DNA from: a virus
DNA length: 43,164 nt
Virus record (IMG/VR): IMGVR_UViG_3300020421_000044
Coordinates: 1 to 43,164 of that record
Reading direction: 5' to 3' (one strand)
In this document: positions 1-5,887 of the stretch, piece after piece
How positions within the stretch are numbered: the stretch's first letter is position 1
How the letters are laid out: every line of letters begins with the position of its first letter
The notes under the pieces: generated by a model
Seen by the model: the letters and a program-made list of their open reading frames with translations, nothing else
The model's database searches: none
Told to the model about the DNA's origin: nothing
Translations under genes and position numbers: made by a program

Positions 1-147
1 AACAACAACGATCACAATTTTCAGATTTTGCAGGCACAGATTGATAACCTGCAAAAGCAACTGAATGAACTGAATGATCTCAAAGAGATGTTCAGACTAC
101 CAAAACCTCAAAACAAGGATCGTAAGTTGTTTGATGAAAAAGAGTGA
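1..147 (+). CDS. C-terminal end of a coiled-coil protein (5' truncated)
   Basis: Frame 1 is open from the first base of the window to a TGA at 145-147, giving 48 residues of a protein whose start lies outside. The visible part has Leu/Ile at heptad spacing (for example LQAQIDNLQKQLNELNDL), so it is very probably a coiled coil with a short charged tail. The next gene starts inside it at 134, the tight overlap typical of this cluster. I do not recognise the family and cannot assign a function from the tail alone. Confidence 0.6.
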   Translation, partial: NNNDHNFQILQAQIDNLQKQLNELNDLKEMFRLPKPQNKDRKLFDEKE

Positions 148-448
148 TTTTCAAATACTCCAACCTGTGCAATGGCACGACGTAAAAGGTTACATTTCTT
201 TTATTGATGATGCTTATCTAACGATATGCTTCATTGATCAACCTCTTCCTGAGTCAGCAAACTCTAGATGGGGTCGTCACTACGCAAACATTATTGTATA
301 CCCTGAATATTGGCATGAAGTACGCTGTCGTTTGGATGAAGAACAAGAAGAAGGGATGCACGTCCCGCCAACAAGCGACCTTCTTCAATTTGGAAGATGC
401 CGCTCTGTGGGAACAGCACATAAACAAAACCCTACACGTCAGAACTGA
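134..448 (+). CDS. Hypothetical protein, possibly the first part of a frameshifted gene
   Basis: The start at ATG 134 overlaps the upstream gene's stop by 14 bases. An upstream start at 74 would lie inside that gene and is less likely. The 104-residue product begins MKKSDFQILQPVQWHDVKGY and looks like a real folded protein up to about residue 62 (VYPEYWHEV). Its tail after that (EEQEEGMHVPPTSDLLQF and onward) looks like out-of-frame sequence. From about position 330 the +1 frame reads much better (FFNLEDAALWEQHINKTLHV). Either the gene is frameshifted, by mutation, sequencing error or a programmed slip near the A/G-rich run at 343-355, or two genes overlap here. No family is recognised with confidence. 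Confidence 0.55.
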   Translation: MKKSDFQILQPVQWHDVKGYISFIDDAYLTICFIDQPLPESANSRWGRHYANIIVYPEYWHEVRCRLDEEQEEGMHVPPTSDLLQFGRCRSVGTAHKQNPTRQN

Positions 449-476
449 CATCATCCCTATCTACGGTGACAGTTAA
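315..476 (+). CDS. Overlapping ORF, possible continuation of the gene at 134
   Basis: This frame reads from ATG 315 to TAA 474-476 and gives 53 residues ending NLEDAALWEQHINKTLHVRT...IPIYGDS, which has the composition of a genuine protein C terminus. It could be an independent small gene that starts inside the gene at 134. More likely it is the second half of that gene after a +1 frame change. The join would fall around 325-355, in an A/G-rich stretch. I cannot tell a programmed frameshift from a mutation or an assembly error. Confidence 0.4.
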   Translation: MKYAVVWMKNKKKGCTSRQQATFFNLEDAALWEQHINKTLHVRTDIIPIYGDS

Positions 477-481
477 GATAG

Positions 482-547
482 TGTCCACTAGGGTGTCCGC
501 ATGACCTCCGCACCCACTATACTATAGAGGTCATCAAGGGAACACCC
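482..547 (+). promoter_or_regulatory. Early-type promoter with upstream TGTCCA box and nested inverted repeats
   Basis: TATACT at 518-523 is the likely -10 for the gene at 549. A TGTCCA box starts at 482, exactly 36 bases upstream of the -10, the spacing shared with the promoters around 7.3-11.3 kb. No -35 is visible at 17-base spacing. A perfect 8-base inverted repeat, ATGACCTC (501-508) and GAGGTCAT (527-534), encloses the -10 in an 18-base loop. An outer pair, GGGTGT (491-496) and ACACCC (542-547), flanks it. Confidence 0.6.
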
Positions 548-548
548 A

Positions 549-827
549 ATGCAACTCACTAACTCTGTCTGTATCGTTGACTTCTTTCCTGAAGCATTCA
601 TTGCTGAAGCATGTGATGTTCACGGTATCAAAACTGTTGTTAAGCGTTTTGTCAAGCGTGTTACCTTCCCTTCCGATTATGGTAAGGACATGGTATCTTG
701 GTCAACTATCACAGCATTGACCTTTGCTAACGAAGTCAATTCACGTATCGCTGGTGGTGCAGATGTTACTGCATTTCACACTGATAAGTGTCCTGATAGC
801 TACTCTGGTTTCTCCTGTGTGTGCTGA
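549..827 (+). CDS. Hypothetical protein
   Basis: This is a 92-residue protein starting at the first ATG after the promoter at 518. There is no strong Shine-Dalgarno; the preceding bases are AAGGGAACACCCA. It starts MQLTNSVCIVDFFPEAFIAE, has a basic middle (VVKRFVKRVTF) and a Cys-containing tail (GFSCVC). No signal peptide, transmembrane segment or known motif is seen. It is the only gene of its transcription unit before the short gap at 828-873. Function unknown. Confidence 0.6.
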   Translation: MQLTNSVCIVDFFPEAFIAEACDVHGIKTVVKRFVKRVTFPSDYGKDMVSWSTITALTFANEVNSRIAGGADVTAFHTDKCPDSYSGFSCVC

Positions 828-828
828 G

Positions 829-869
829 AGGCACCTAGGAGCGACTGTAATGCCCCTCTAACCTATTAT
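829..869 (+). promoter_or_regulatory. Possible weak promoter of the boxed class
   Basis: AGGCAC at 829-834 lies 35 bases upstream of TATTAT at 864-869. The arms GAGAGGCA and TGCCCCTCT can pair with one bulge, as in the other boxed promoters. The -10 ends only four bases before the ATG at 874, so a transcript from it would start at or inside the start codon. This makes the call uncertain. Confidence 0.3.
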
Positions 870-873
870 TGCT

Positions 874-1044
874 ATGGAAACCCGATCTTTGAACTTGAGC
901 GTTAATCAACTCAATTTCATTATTGATATGATGTGGGATTTAGATCCCAAAGTTTGCAAGAGACTTGCAGAACAGAATCAGATGGATGATATTCAATTGC
1001 ATGATCAACTACAACACCAACTTCACACCAGAATCCATGACTGA
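874..1044 (+). CDS. Small hypothetical protein
   Basis: ATG 874 to TGA 1042-1044 encodes 56 residues (METRSLNLSVNQLNFIIDMM...). The second half is rich in Gln, His and Leu and probably helical. The stop overlaps the start of the next gene (ATG 1037), which supports translational coupling. No motif or family is recognised. Confidence 0.55.
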   Translation: METRSLNLSVNQLNFIIDMMWDLDPKVCKRLAEQNQMDDIQLHDQLQHQLHTRIHD

Positions 1045-1186
1045 TCTTAACAAATTTATTGAATCTATGGCATCCCTAGAGGAAAAAGCAGCAGAGTTAG
1101 AAGTAACTGTAGATCAACTTCTATCACAATTGAACAGGCGTGTGACACTACACAAACTGCCACACCAGAGGATGCACGGTCACTGA
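1037..1186 (+). CDS. Small coiled-coil hypothetical protein
   Basis: The chosen start, ATG 1037, gives 49 residues. An earlier in-frame start at 965 would lie wholly inside the preceding gene. Residues 5-35 (NKFIESMASLEEKAAELEVT and following) have leucines at heptad spacing and read as a coiled coil. The tail is basic and His-rich. The gene overlaps the upstream stop by eight bases. The box of the next promoter (1158) lies inside its 3' end. Function unknown. Confidence 0.55.
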   Translation: MTDLNKFIESMASLEEKAAELEVTVDQLLSQLNRRVTLHKLPHQRMHGH

Positions 1187-1199
1187 TCCTTGCTATAAT
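1158..1199 (+). promoter_or_regulatory. Boxed promoter (TGCCAC, 30-base gap, TATAAT)
   Basis: TGCCAC at 1158-1163 stands exactly 36 bases before TATAAT at 1194-1199. A small inverted repeat (AGGAT/ATCCT) lies between them, and the downstream leader contains CATACACAACA. No canonical -35 is visible. It drives the gene at 1226 and overlaps the end of the upstream gene. Confidence 0.65.
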
Positions 1200-1225
1200 A
1201 AGTTCATACACAACAAAGGACACAC

Positions 1226-1672
1226 ATGACCAACACCTCATTCGCTGAATTCGTAGCTACTGCTCCAGATAGAGCAGATAAAGCAGCAGAAGTATACAAG
1301 TATACTCAGTTACTTTGCCAAGCACTCATTGACAACTACATTGAGGATTGTGTGCATTCTTACAAGCGTAGTATTCTTACTGCTTCCTCTCAGTGGGACA
1401 TAGACTACAATACCAAGCGTATTGAAGAAGTCAAGCAGAACCCTGATTATGATTTCGTGATTGAATCTGGTAGAAAATACCATAAGATCGTGATGGTCAA
1501 CAATCAGCGTAGTGTACACGCATTTGTTGATAAGAAGACAGGTGAACTTTACAAAGCAGCAGGTTGGAAATCTCCTGCTAAGCACGTACGTGGTAATCTT
1601 TTAGATTCCGCTAGTCGTGAGGACATCTTACAGCGTTGCGACTGGGCAGGCGGATATCTTTACATGCGTTGA
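1226..1672 (+). CDS. Conserved-looking hypothetical phage protein
   Basis: This 148-residue protein starts at ATG 1226, preceded by an AAAGGA Shine-Dalgarno-like stretch. A helical N-terminal half (AAEVYKYTQLLCQALIDNYI) is followed by a compact beta-rich domain with FVIESGRKYHKIVM, SVHAFVDKKTGELYKAAGW and LQRCDWAGGYLYMR. This reads as a small globular domain of the sort often annotated as a conserved hypothetical in cyanophages, though I cannot name a family. It is transcribed from the boxed promoter just upstream, and its stop overlaps the -35 of the next promoter. Likely cytoplasmic; function unknown. Confidence 0.7.
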   Translation: MTNTSFAEFVATAPDRADKAAEVYKYTQLLCQALIDNYIEDCVHSYKRSILTASSQWDIDYNTKRIEEVKQNPDYDFVIESGRKYHKIVMVNNQRSVHAFVDKKTGELYKAAGWKSPAKHVRGNLLDSASREDILQRCDWAGGYLYMR

Positions 1673-1697
1673 CACGCAACCCCTTATACATTATAAT
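1669..1697 (+). promoter_or_regulatory. Canonical sigma70-type promoter
   Basis: TTGACA (1669-1674), a 17-base spacer and TATAAT (1692-1697) form a consensus bacterial promoter ahead of the gene at 1725. The -35 overlaps the TGA stop of the preceding gene. This promoter has a full -35 and lacks the TGGCAC-type box found at most other promoters here, a useful contrast. Confidence 0.75.
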
Positions 1698-1724
1698 ACA
1701 TAGGTCACTCCACTTCTTCCTCTC

Positions 1725-1961
1725 ATGCCAGTTCCTAACTTCTATCTCGTTGCTGACGGCAACGCATACGCACTAGACAAAGATGGTGCTCCCTTTGGTG
1801 CTCCAGTATTTGAAGACAATACCGTTGATTGGGATCATAGCTACGATTTTAGTGAAGATCTAGAAGATGATGAACTAGAGTACATTGCACATATGTGCCA
1901 ACTCCTTGTACAAGCACAAGGATTGACTATTGAACACTACAATGAGGTTTTTGTTAAATGA
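1725..1961 (+). CDS. Acidic hypothetical protein
   Basis: This is a 78-residue, strongly acidic protein (SYDFSEDLEDDELEYIAHM in the middle) starting MPVPNFYLVADGNAYALDKD. It is the first gene after the canonical promoter at 1669-1697 and heads a run of overlapping genes. The next gene starts at 1958 by an ATGA overlap. A highly acidic small phage protein could act as a DNA mimic or protein inhibitor, but nothing in the sequence shows this. Function unknown. Confidence 0.6.
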   Translation: MPVPNFYLVADGNAYALDKDGAPFGAPVFEDNTVDWDHSYDFSEDLEDDELEYIAHMCQLLVQAQGLTIEHYNEVFVK

Positions 1962-2215
1962 GTAAACCCAATCCACTAGCAGATTACATTGCTACGCTAG
2001 TCGAACCATTTTCTAATCGTTACACACGAGGTGAGTATACTATTACTGTTACTCCTCGTGCTGATCTAGATGATGAGGGTGTTGATCGCTATTGGCGAGC
2101 ATTCTCTAAGTTTCCTAACGATTTTGCTGCAGCATTGAACAAGATGCTGCCTCGTGACGTAGACTTTATTTCATACGATCACCTCTCCAACCAACTCACA
2201 CTCCTTAAAAAATGA
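1958..2215 (+). CDS. Hypothetical protein
   Basis: This 85-residue protein is translationally coupled to the upstream gene (ATGA at 1958-1961) and to the downstream one (ATGA at 2212-2215). It has a beta-like segment (YTRGEYTITVTPRADLDDEG) followed by a helical one (YWRAFSKFPNDFAAALNKML). No motif is recognised. The coupling indicates it is made together with its neighbours. Confidence 0.6.
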   Translation: MSKPNPLADYIATLVEPFSNRYTRGEYTITVTPRADLDDEGVDRYWRAFSKFPNDFAAALNKMLPRDVDFISYDHLSNQLTLLKK

Positions 2216-2439
2216 ACAACGAAGACGCACTCCGTATTTCTGAGCAACGTGACGCTATTTACGACTGGGTAGTATCGAGGTTCAGGTATTTCATGGAGAA
2301 TGATGAAATCGACAATGCACTGTGCCTTGCTGATGAATTCTTTGAGTGGATGGATCCCGACCAACTACATAACGAGGATACCTTATTTTTTAACGAGGAT
2401 GAACTCCAAGAACGATTCCTTGAAATCACAGAAGGTTGA
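2212..2439 (+). CDS. Acidic helical hypothetical protein
   Basis: This 75-residue, acidic, mostly helical protein (MNNEDALRISEQRDAIYDWV...) is coupled to the preceding gene by ATGA. It is rich in Asp, Glu and aromatic residues and has no membrane segment or known motif. It is the third member of the 1725-2560 run. Function unknown. Confidence 0.6.
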   Translation: MNNEDALRISEQRDAIYDWVVSRFRYFMENDEIDNALCLADEFFEWMDPDQLHNEDTLFFNEDELQERFLEITEG

Positions 2440-2446
2440 TGACACC

Positions 2447-2560
2447 ATGAAGACATTGATACTTGATTATATTAATCAGAGTAACAGTGGTAATCATGCT
2501 CAAGCAGAAGTCATCTTACATAAGATTAATACGATGAGGAAGCTAACTGATGTCAGTTAA
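2447..2560 (+). CDS. Very small hypothetical protein
   Basis: ATG 2447 gives 37 residues (MKTLILDYINQSNSGNHAQA...). Longer in-frame starts from 2300 would lie inside the preceding gene and are rejected. It sits seven bases after the upstream stop and overlaps the next gene by 11 bases. The size, spacing and tidy helix-like sequence suggest a genuine short peptide, but it is not recognised. Confidence 0.45.
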   Translation: MKTLILDYINQSNSGNHAQAEVILHKINTMRKLTDVS

Positions 2561-3128
2561 TTGTATATCAGCGTTTCCTTCTCCTATCTTACAATTCATT
2601 ATCCCTGAGTTTGCTGATGTACGTCAGCAGATAGTGGATAACATTTATTCTGTGATGGAAACAACTGAGTCTGTTAGTCTATCAAATGATGGTGGATGGC
2701 AGTCTCCCAAACAAGAACCACAACCAAAGCTACTGTTTAAAAGTGTCGATAGTATAATGACACAATTTCTTAATGAAGAATTACAGTACAACATTGGTAA
2801 TGTGTGGTATAATGTCAACACTGAAGGATCATTCAATCATAAGCATACTCATCCAGGATGTGATCTTGCTGCTGTATTCTATGTGAAAGTTCCTGAAGGT
2901 GATTGTGGTAGGATTGAGATCGAGAATCCAAACTATTTCAATCAGGTTAAACTACTAGATGCGATGAAACCAGATATCAAGGAGAGTATGATTGCATTTA
3001 CTTCTATGTGGTTTAACCCTGTAGAAGGCACTGGTATCATATTCCCATCCCATCTAATGCATCGTGTATCAAAGAACAACACCAAAGAAGATAGGATTAG
3101 TATTTCATGGAATATGCACGTAAACTGA
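2550..3128 (+). CDS. Putative 2OG-Fe(II) oxygenase
   Basis: This 192-residue protein resembles the small phage 2-oxoglutarate/Fe(II) oxygenase family (2OG-FeII_Oxy_5 type). Family members oxidise a substrate using Fe(II) and 2-oxoglutarate, but the substrate is unknown. Visible signs are the N-terminal FPSPILQF strand, an NHKHTHPG iron-site region with His97, His99 and His101, a beta-rich core (DLAAVFYVKVPEG), and the distal His171 and Arg182 in HRVSKNNTKEDRISISWN, the expected third metal ligand and 2-oxoglutarate anchor. It overlaps both neighbours. Two further members lie at 5887 and 13327. The fold assignment is fairly secure; the activity is inferred. Confidence 0.8.
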   Translation: MSVNCISAFPSPILQFIIPEFADVRQQIVDNIYSVMETTESVSLSNDGGWQSPKQEPQPKLLFKSVDSIMTQFLNEELQYNIGNVWYNVNTEGSFNHKHTHPGCDLAAVFYVKVPEGDCGRIEIENPNYFNQVKLLDAMKPDIKESMIAFTSMWFNPVEGTGIIFPSHLMHRVSKNNTKEDRISISWNMHVN

Positions 3129-3796
3129 TTGCAACTGTTGCTGCTGGATTATGTCTGGGTATGGCAACTACTGCACTAGCTAACGAAGACAAGATTACAC
3201 AAGGACTATTCTCGTATGATGCCATGGGTTGTATGCTCCTACGTGAGTGTACTGATGACATTGAACCAGTATGGGGAGTTGGTCTATTGAAGCAAGAGTT
3301 TCCTGATACTAATTGGGATCCTGTAGCACATGAGTTTACTCGTATGCTAAATGCTCTCACATTGATTGATGTACAGGTATTTCTTGCAGACCAAAAGTAT
3401 TTCCCTGTTGGTCATCGTGGTGTGTACCACACTGTCAGTAATAAAATGTACTTGAACAGGAGTTTTATGCATCGTCCCTCTACACTAATGAGTGTAATGA
3501 GACATGAAGGATGGCACGCTGCGCAGGATTGTATGGCAGGCACCATTAATAATAACATGATTGCTATTATTATGGATGAGGAGAAAGTACCACAGATCTG
3601 GCAAGACATTGCTACCAAGACATATGAAACTATGCCCCATGCTATTCCATGGGAGAAAGAAGCTACATGGGCGGGTAAAACTGAACGTATGACCATGAAA
3701 GCACTAGAATCGTGTGCTCGTGGACAAATGTGGACAGATTATGAACCGACACCTATGACACGCGAATGGTTGGAGAAGAATGGATATATCAAATAA
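3107..3796 (+). CDS. Exported protein with HExxH motif, putative metallopeptidase
   Basis: The 229-residue product begins with a clear signal peptide: a short basic N terminus, a hydrophobic core (LIATVAAGLCLGMATT), and ALA-NE as the likely cleavage site after residue 25. It is probably exported to the periplasm. Residues 133-137 are HEGWH inside MRHEGWHAAQDCMAG, which fits the zinc metallopeptidase HExxH motif. A third ligand is not obvious. Several Cys (GCMLLREC, DCMAG, ESCARG) could form disulfides. The start overlaps the oxygenase upstream by 22 bases, and its end overlaps two downstream reading frames. Cell-wall or periplasmic protein processing is possible but inferred. The family was not recognised. 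Confidence 0.65.
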   Translation: MEYARKLIATVAAGLCLGMATTALANEDKITQGLFSYDAMGCMLLRECTDDIEPVWGVGLLKQEFPDTNWDPVAHEFTRMLNALTLIDVQVFLADQKYFPVGHRGVYHTVSNKMYLNRSFMHRPSTLMSVMRHEGWHAAQDCMAGTINNNMIAIIMDEEKVPQIWQDIATKTYETMPHAIPWEKEATWAGKTERMTMKALESCARGQMWTDYEPTPMTREWLEKNGYIK

Positions 3797-4049
3797 ACAT
3801 AAACTCATCTTACTCACTCATAGATATGGTTCAGAAGACCTCTACATCGAAATCCCGCGCCAAGTCCGCAAAGACCTCAACTGGAAAGAAGGTGACACGC
3901 TCATCTGGGAGATCCAAAGCGACAACAGCATCGTCATTAGAAAAGAACTTAGCGTCTCTGAATACAAAGAAGAAGAAATCGCAAGATATCTCCAAGAAGA
4001 GTACGAGAAAGACCCCGACTCATTCTACCAAGCGCACTACGAAGGATAG
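3780..4049 (+). CDS. AbrB/MazE-like (SpoVT-AbrB fold) DNA-binding protein
   Basis: This 89-residue protein carries, at about residues 18-55, the pattern LYIEIPRQVRKDLNWKEGDT followed by LIWEIQSDNSIVIRKE. That is the swapped-hairpin AbrB/MazE signature (strand, IP, helix, GD, strand). Proteins of this fold bind DNA as dimers, as transition regulators or antitoxins. The C-terminal part is an acidic helix (EYKEEEIARYLQEEYEKDPD), a layout like antitoxins, where the tail contacts a toxin. No MazF-like partner is next to it. Its frame is overlapped by the coding frame starting at 3826. It overlaps the 3' end of the upstream gene by 17 bases. Confidence 0.65.
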   Translation: MDISNKHKLILLTHRYGSEDLYIEIPRQVRKDLNWKEGDTLIWEIQSDNSIVIRKELSVSEYKEEEIARYLQEEYEKDPDSFYQAHYEG

Positions 4050-4293
4050 AGGTGTCAAGCATACACGAACTAAGAACACTGAGTTGTTCCCATGTCGTAG
4101 TATGCCATGGAGACTTGAACCACGTACAGGTAAATTTAATCTATCGTGGTTCATGTGTTTTGATCATGCAGTAGATCAGATTGAACGTCAACAATTAAAA
4201 CCAAATGATTACAAGCTACAATGCCACACCAGTGTGCCATTATCTGATCCTCTTACAGGTGATGTAAGAACACAACGTTATGTCGTAGGTTAA
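3826..4293 (+). CDS. Basic hypothetical protein overlapping the AbrB-like gene in another frame
   Basis: From ATG 3826 the frame is open for 155 residues. Residues 1-80 are extremely rich in Lys, Ser, Thr and Arg (KTSTSKSRAKSAKTSTGKK...), like a histone-tail or nucleoid-binding extension. Residues 85-155 form an ordinary globular segment (WRLEPRTGKFNLSWFMCFDH, PNDYKLQCHTSVPLSDPLTG). The basic part coincides with the AbrB-like gene read in a different frame, so these 224 bases would be coding twice. If the overlap is not real, the gene could start at ATG 4102 and have only 63 residues. The C-terminal segment is the secure part. The stop overlaps the next start (TAATG). Confidence 0.5.
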   Translation: MVQKTSTSKSRAKSAKTSTGKKVTRSSGRSKATTASSLEKNLASLNTKKKKSQDISKKSTRKTPTHSTKRTTKDRGVKHTRTKNTELFPCRSMPWRLEPRTGKFNLSWFMCFDHAVDQIERQQLKPNDYKLQCHTSVPLSDPLTGDVRTQRYVVG

Positions 4294-4427
4294 TGTCAAA
4301 AGAACAACTCATCAAAGCATTAGAACAAGTTCTTAATGTTAAGTGTCAAACCATTTATACCAAGAACTCTCAAGGAATTGAAACATTACGTTATCAATTC
4401 ACAATACCTCTTGATAAAGCAAAGTAA
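4293..4427 (+). CDS. Small hypothetical protein
   Basis: ATG 4293 overlaps the preceding stop (TAATG) and reads to TAA 4425-4427, giving 44 residues (MSKEQLIKALEQVLNVKCQT...). A helix is followed by strand-like sequence. Its stop codon forms the beginning of the left arm of the inverted repeat around the next promoter. Not recognised. Confidence 0.5.
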   Translation: MSKEQLIKALEQVLNVKCQTIYTKNSQGIETLRYQFTIPLDKAK

Positions 4428-4460
4428 TAGTGGTATAATTATATGTGAACTCCACTATTA
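4411..4460 (+). promoter_or_regulatory. Sigma70-type promoter enclosed by a perfect 9-base inverted repeat
   Basis: TTGATA (4411-4416), a 17-base spacer and TATAAT (4434-4439) form a good promoter for the gene at 4466. TAATAGTGG (4425-4433) and CCACTATTA (4452-4460) are perfect inverted copies with an 18-base loop that begins with the -10. A repressor dimer bound here would cover the -10 and start site, so this looks like an operator. The box at -36 is absent, as at the other promoters with a real -35. Confidence 0.65.
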
Positions 4461-4465
4461 CTACC

Positions 4466-4615
4466 ATGGATGACAATAAGAAGTTTGACTTTAAGGAAGA
4501 AATGGAAGTACAAGCTAAGTTTGAAAGAGAACTTGGCATCATCGGTGAACATATAGCACAATATGATGATGCTACGTATGAAGCAGTAGAAACTGATTAC
4601 ACTACCCAATCATGA
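4466..4615 (+). CDS. Small acidic hypothetical protein
   Basis: ATG 4466 gives 49 residues (MDDNKKFDFKEEMEVQAKFE...), strongly charged, acidic and probably helical. It is the first gene after the operator-like promoter and is coupled to the next gene by ATGA at 4612-4615. No family is recognised. Confidence 0.5.
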   Translation: MDDNKKFDFKEEMEVQAKFERELGIIGEHIAQYDDATYEAVETDYTTQS

Positions 4616-4752
4616 GACTTACACCAGACGAATGTGAATACCTAGTTCTATGCCTACATAGGACTACTGAGTTCACTAAAGCTACTAATCGTGAAAATCA
4701 CGACAGAGTGGAGCAAAAACTCAAAGACTATCTCTATCGAGTTAAGTCATGA
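4612..4752 (+). CDS. Small hypothetical protein
   Basis: ATGA coupling to the upstream gene sets the start at 4612. The product has 46 residues (MRLTPDECEYLVLCLHRTTE...) and reads as two charged helices. It is the middle member of a series of tiny genes leading to pyrE. No motif is recognised. Confidence 0.5.
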   Translation: MRLTPDECEYLVLCLHRTTEFTKATNRENHDRVEQKLKDYLYRVKS

Positions 4753-4765
4753 TCATAAAGAAACA

Positions 4766-4849
4766 ATGAACAATTATGGACTAGAGATAGCATTCTGGGT
4801 TATAATAGGATGCTATTTTGTATACCTCTGGGAGGAACGTAAGTCATGA
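4766..4849 (+). CDS. 27-residue single-span membrane peptide
   Basis: ATG 4766 to TGA 4847-4849 encodes MNNYGLEIAFWVIIGCYFVY plus LWEERKS. The hydrophobic core at residues 6-21 is long enough for one transmembrane helix, with a charged, positive C-terminal end. It ends in an ATGA overlap with pyrE, which supports translation of this peptide. Tiny phage membrane peptides of this type often act on host envelope or enzymes, but no role can be read here. Confidence 0.45.
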   Translation: MNNYGLEIAFWVIIGCYFVYLWEERKS

Positions 4850-5433
4850 AAATGAGAACCCAATTCAGTGTGCCTACACTTCAGGAAGATATGAAACATA
4901 GAGACACACTGTTATCGCTCCTTAAAGAACGTGCATACAAGCATGGTAATTTTACACTGTCATCAGGTATTGAGAGCGAACACTATGTCAATTGTAAACC
5001 TGTCACACTCTCATGTGAAGGTAATGCATTGCTATCACATTTGTTAATTCCACATGTGGAAAAAGATGCCGTAGCTGTCGGTGGGTTGACATTAGGTGCT
5101 GATCCATTAGTTGTTGGTATTGCACAGAAAGCATACTATAAGTGTAGTAGGCACATTGATGCACTTATCATTAGAAAGAACCCTAAGGGTTATGGTACAA
5201 AAGAAGTGATCGAAGGTAATAAACCACCAAAAGGTTCTGTCATTACTGTATTAGAAGATGTTACCACAACAGGTAATAGTGCTATGATTGCAGTTAATGT
5301 TCTCAGAAATGCAGGATACAAGGTCAATAGAGTTGTAGCTATTGTAGATAGAATGGATGATCATAGTATCTGGAATGATGCTAAGATTGATTTCAAATCT
5401 CTTTACACACTGCAAGACCTTATCAATGCATAA
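4846..5433 (+). CDS. pyrE: Orotate phosphoribosyltransferase
   Basis: This 195-residue product has the usual length for bacterial OPRTase, which joins orotate to PRPP to give OMP in pyrimidine synthesis. Visible signatures are the FTLSSGIESEHYVNCKPVTL substrate region (about residues 36-55), GGLTLGADPLV (about 82-92), the mobile catalytic loop RKNPKGYGTKEVIEG (about 110-124, with Tyr where many bacterial enzymes have His), and the PRPP-binding motif VITVLEDVTTTGNS (about 132-145). It is the last gene in a coupled run of tiny genes (ATGA with the membrane peptide upstream) and overlaps the next gene by eight bases. It probably raises pyrimidine nucleotide supply during infection. Confidence 0.9.
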   Translation: MKMRTQFSVPTLQEDMKHRDTLLSLLKERAYKHGNFTLSSGIESEHYVNCKPVTLSCEGNALLSHLLIPHVEKDAVAVGGLTLGADPLVVGIAQKAYYKCSRHIDALIIRKNPKGYGTKEVIEGNKPPKGSVITVLEDVTTTGNSAMIAVNVLRNAGYKVNRVVAIVDRMDDHSIWNDAKIDFKSLYTLQDLINA

Positions 5434-5629
5434 TTTCTTACCAACAGAATACTTTGATTATAATGGTCGCCCTAGAACACCTGAACACTTACTCATGTTG
5501 ATCAGTGAACTAGAAGGATCATACCAACATCTCAAATTCATGGGATACAAAGATGACATGGACACACTTGATGAAATTAAACAACGTTATTACAAAGAAT
5601 ACTTCAAAGCAAAAAAGCATTCCAAATGA
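5426..5629 (+). CDS. Hypothetical protein
   Basis: The start is taken at ATG 5426, just inside the end of pyrE, because longer starts lie deeper in pyrE. The product has 67 residues (MHNFLPTEYFDYNGRPRTPE...) with two charged helices and a Lys-rich tail. Not recognised. Confidence 0.5.
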   Translation: MHNFLPTEYFDYNGRPRTPEHLLMLISELEGSYQHLKFMGYKDDMDTLDEIKQRYYKEYFKAKKHSK

Positions 5630-5630
5630 C

Positions 5631-5720
5631 GTGCTATACAGAATCTATCACAAAGCTAGATTAAAAGCACATAAACTACGTCCAGTACGTACACATTACA
5701 ATGCTAACACATACGGATGA
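5631..5720 (+). CDS. Possible 29-residue basic peptide (GTG start)
   Basis: From GTG 5631 a short basic frame runs to TGA 5718-5720 and ends in an ATGA overlap with the next gene, the arrangement of most real genes here. The sequence is LYRIYHKARLKAHKLRPVRT and a short tail. There is no clear ribosome binding site, and the non-ATG start makes it tentative. Confidence 0.25.
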   Translation: MLYRIYHKARLKAHKLRPVRTHYNANTYG

Positions 5721-5887
5721 AAACATTTACTAATACATCAACTAAACCATACGATAGGCATTACTATAAGGTTGAATTGAATGGTCAGTCAATTACATTG
5801 GAAGACTATGAGATGGTGAGACAAGTGTGTTACAAAACTGATGCAGTTGTTACTGTAATGGACTATACCAAGAAGGGATTCAAATAA
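5717..5887 (+). CDS. Small hypothetical protein
   Basis: ATG 5717 to TAA 5885-5887 encodes 56 residues (MKTFTNTSTKPYDRHYYKVE...), which looks like a small mixed alpha/beta domain. Both ends overlap neighbours (ATGA upstream, TAATG with the oxygenase downstream). No family is recognised. Confidence 0.5.
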   Translation: MKTFTNTSTKPYDRHYYKVELNGQSITLEDYEMVRQVCYKTDAVVTVMDYTKKGFK

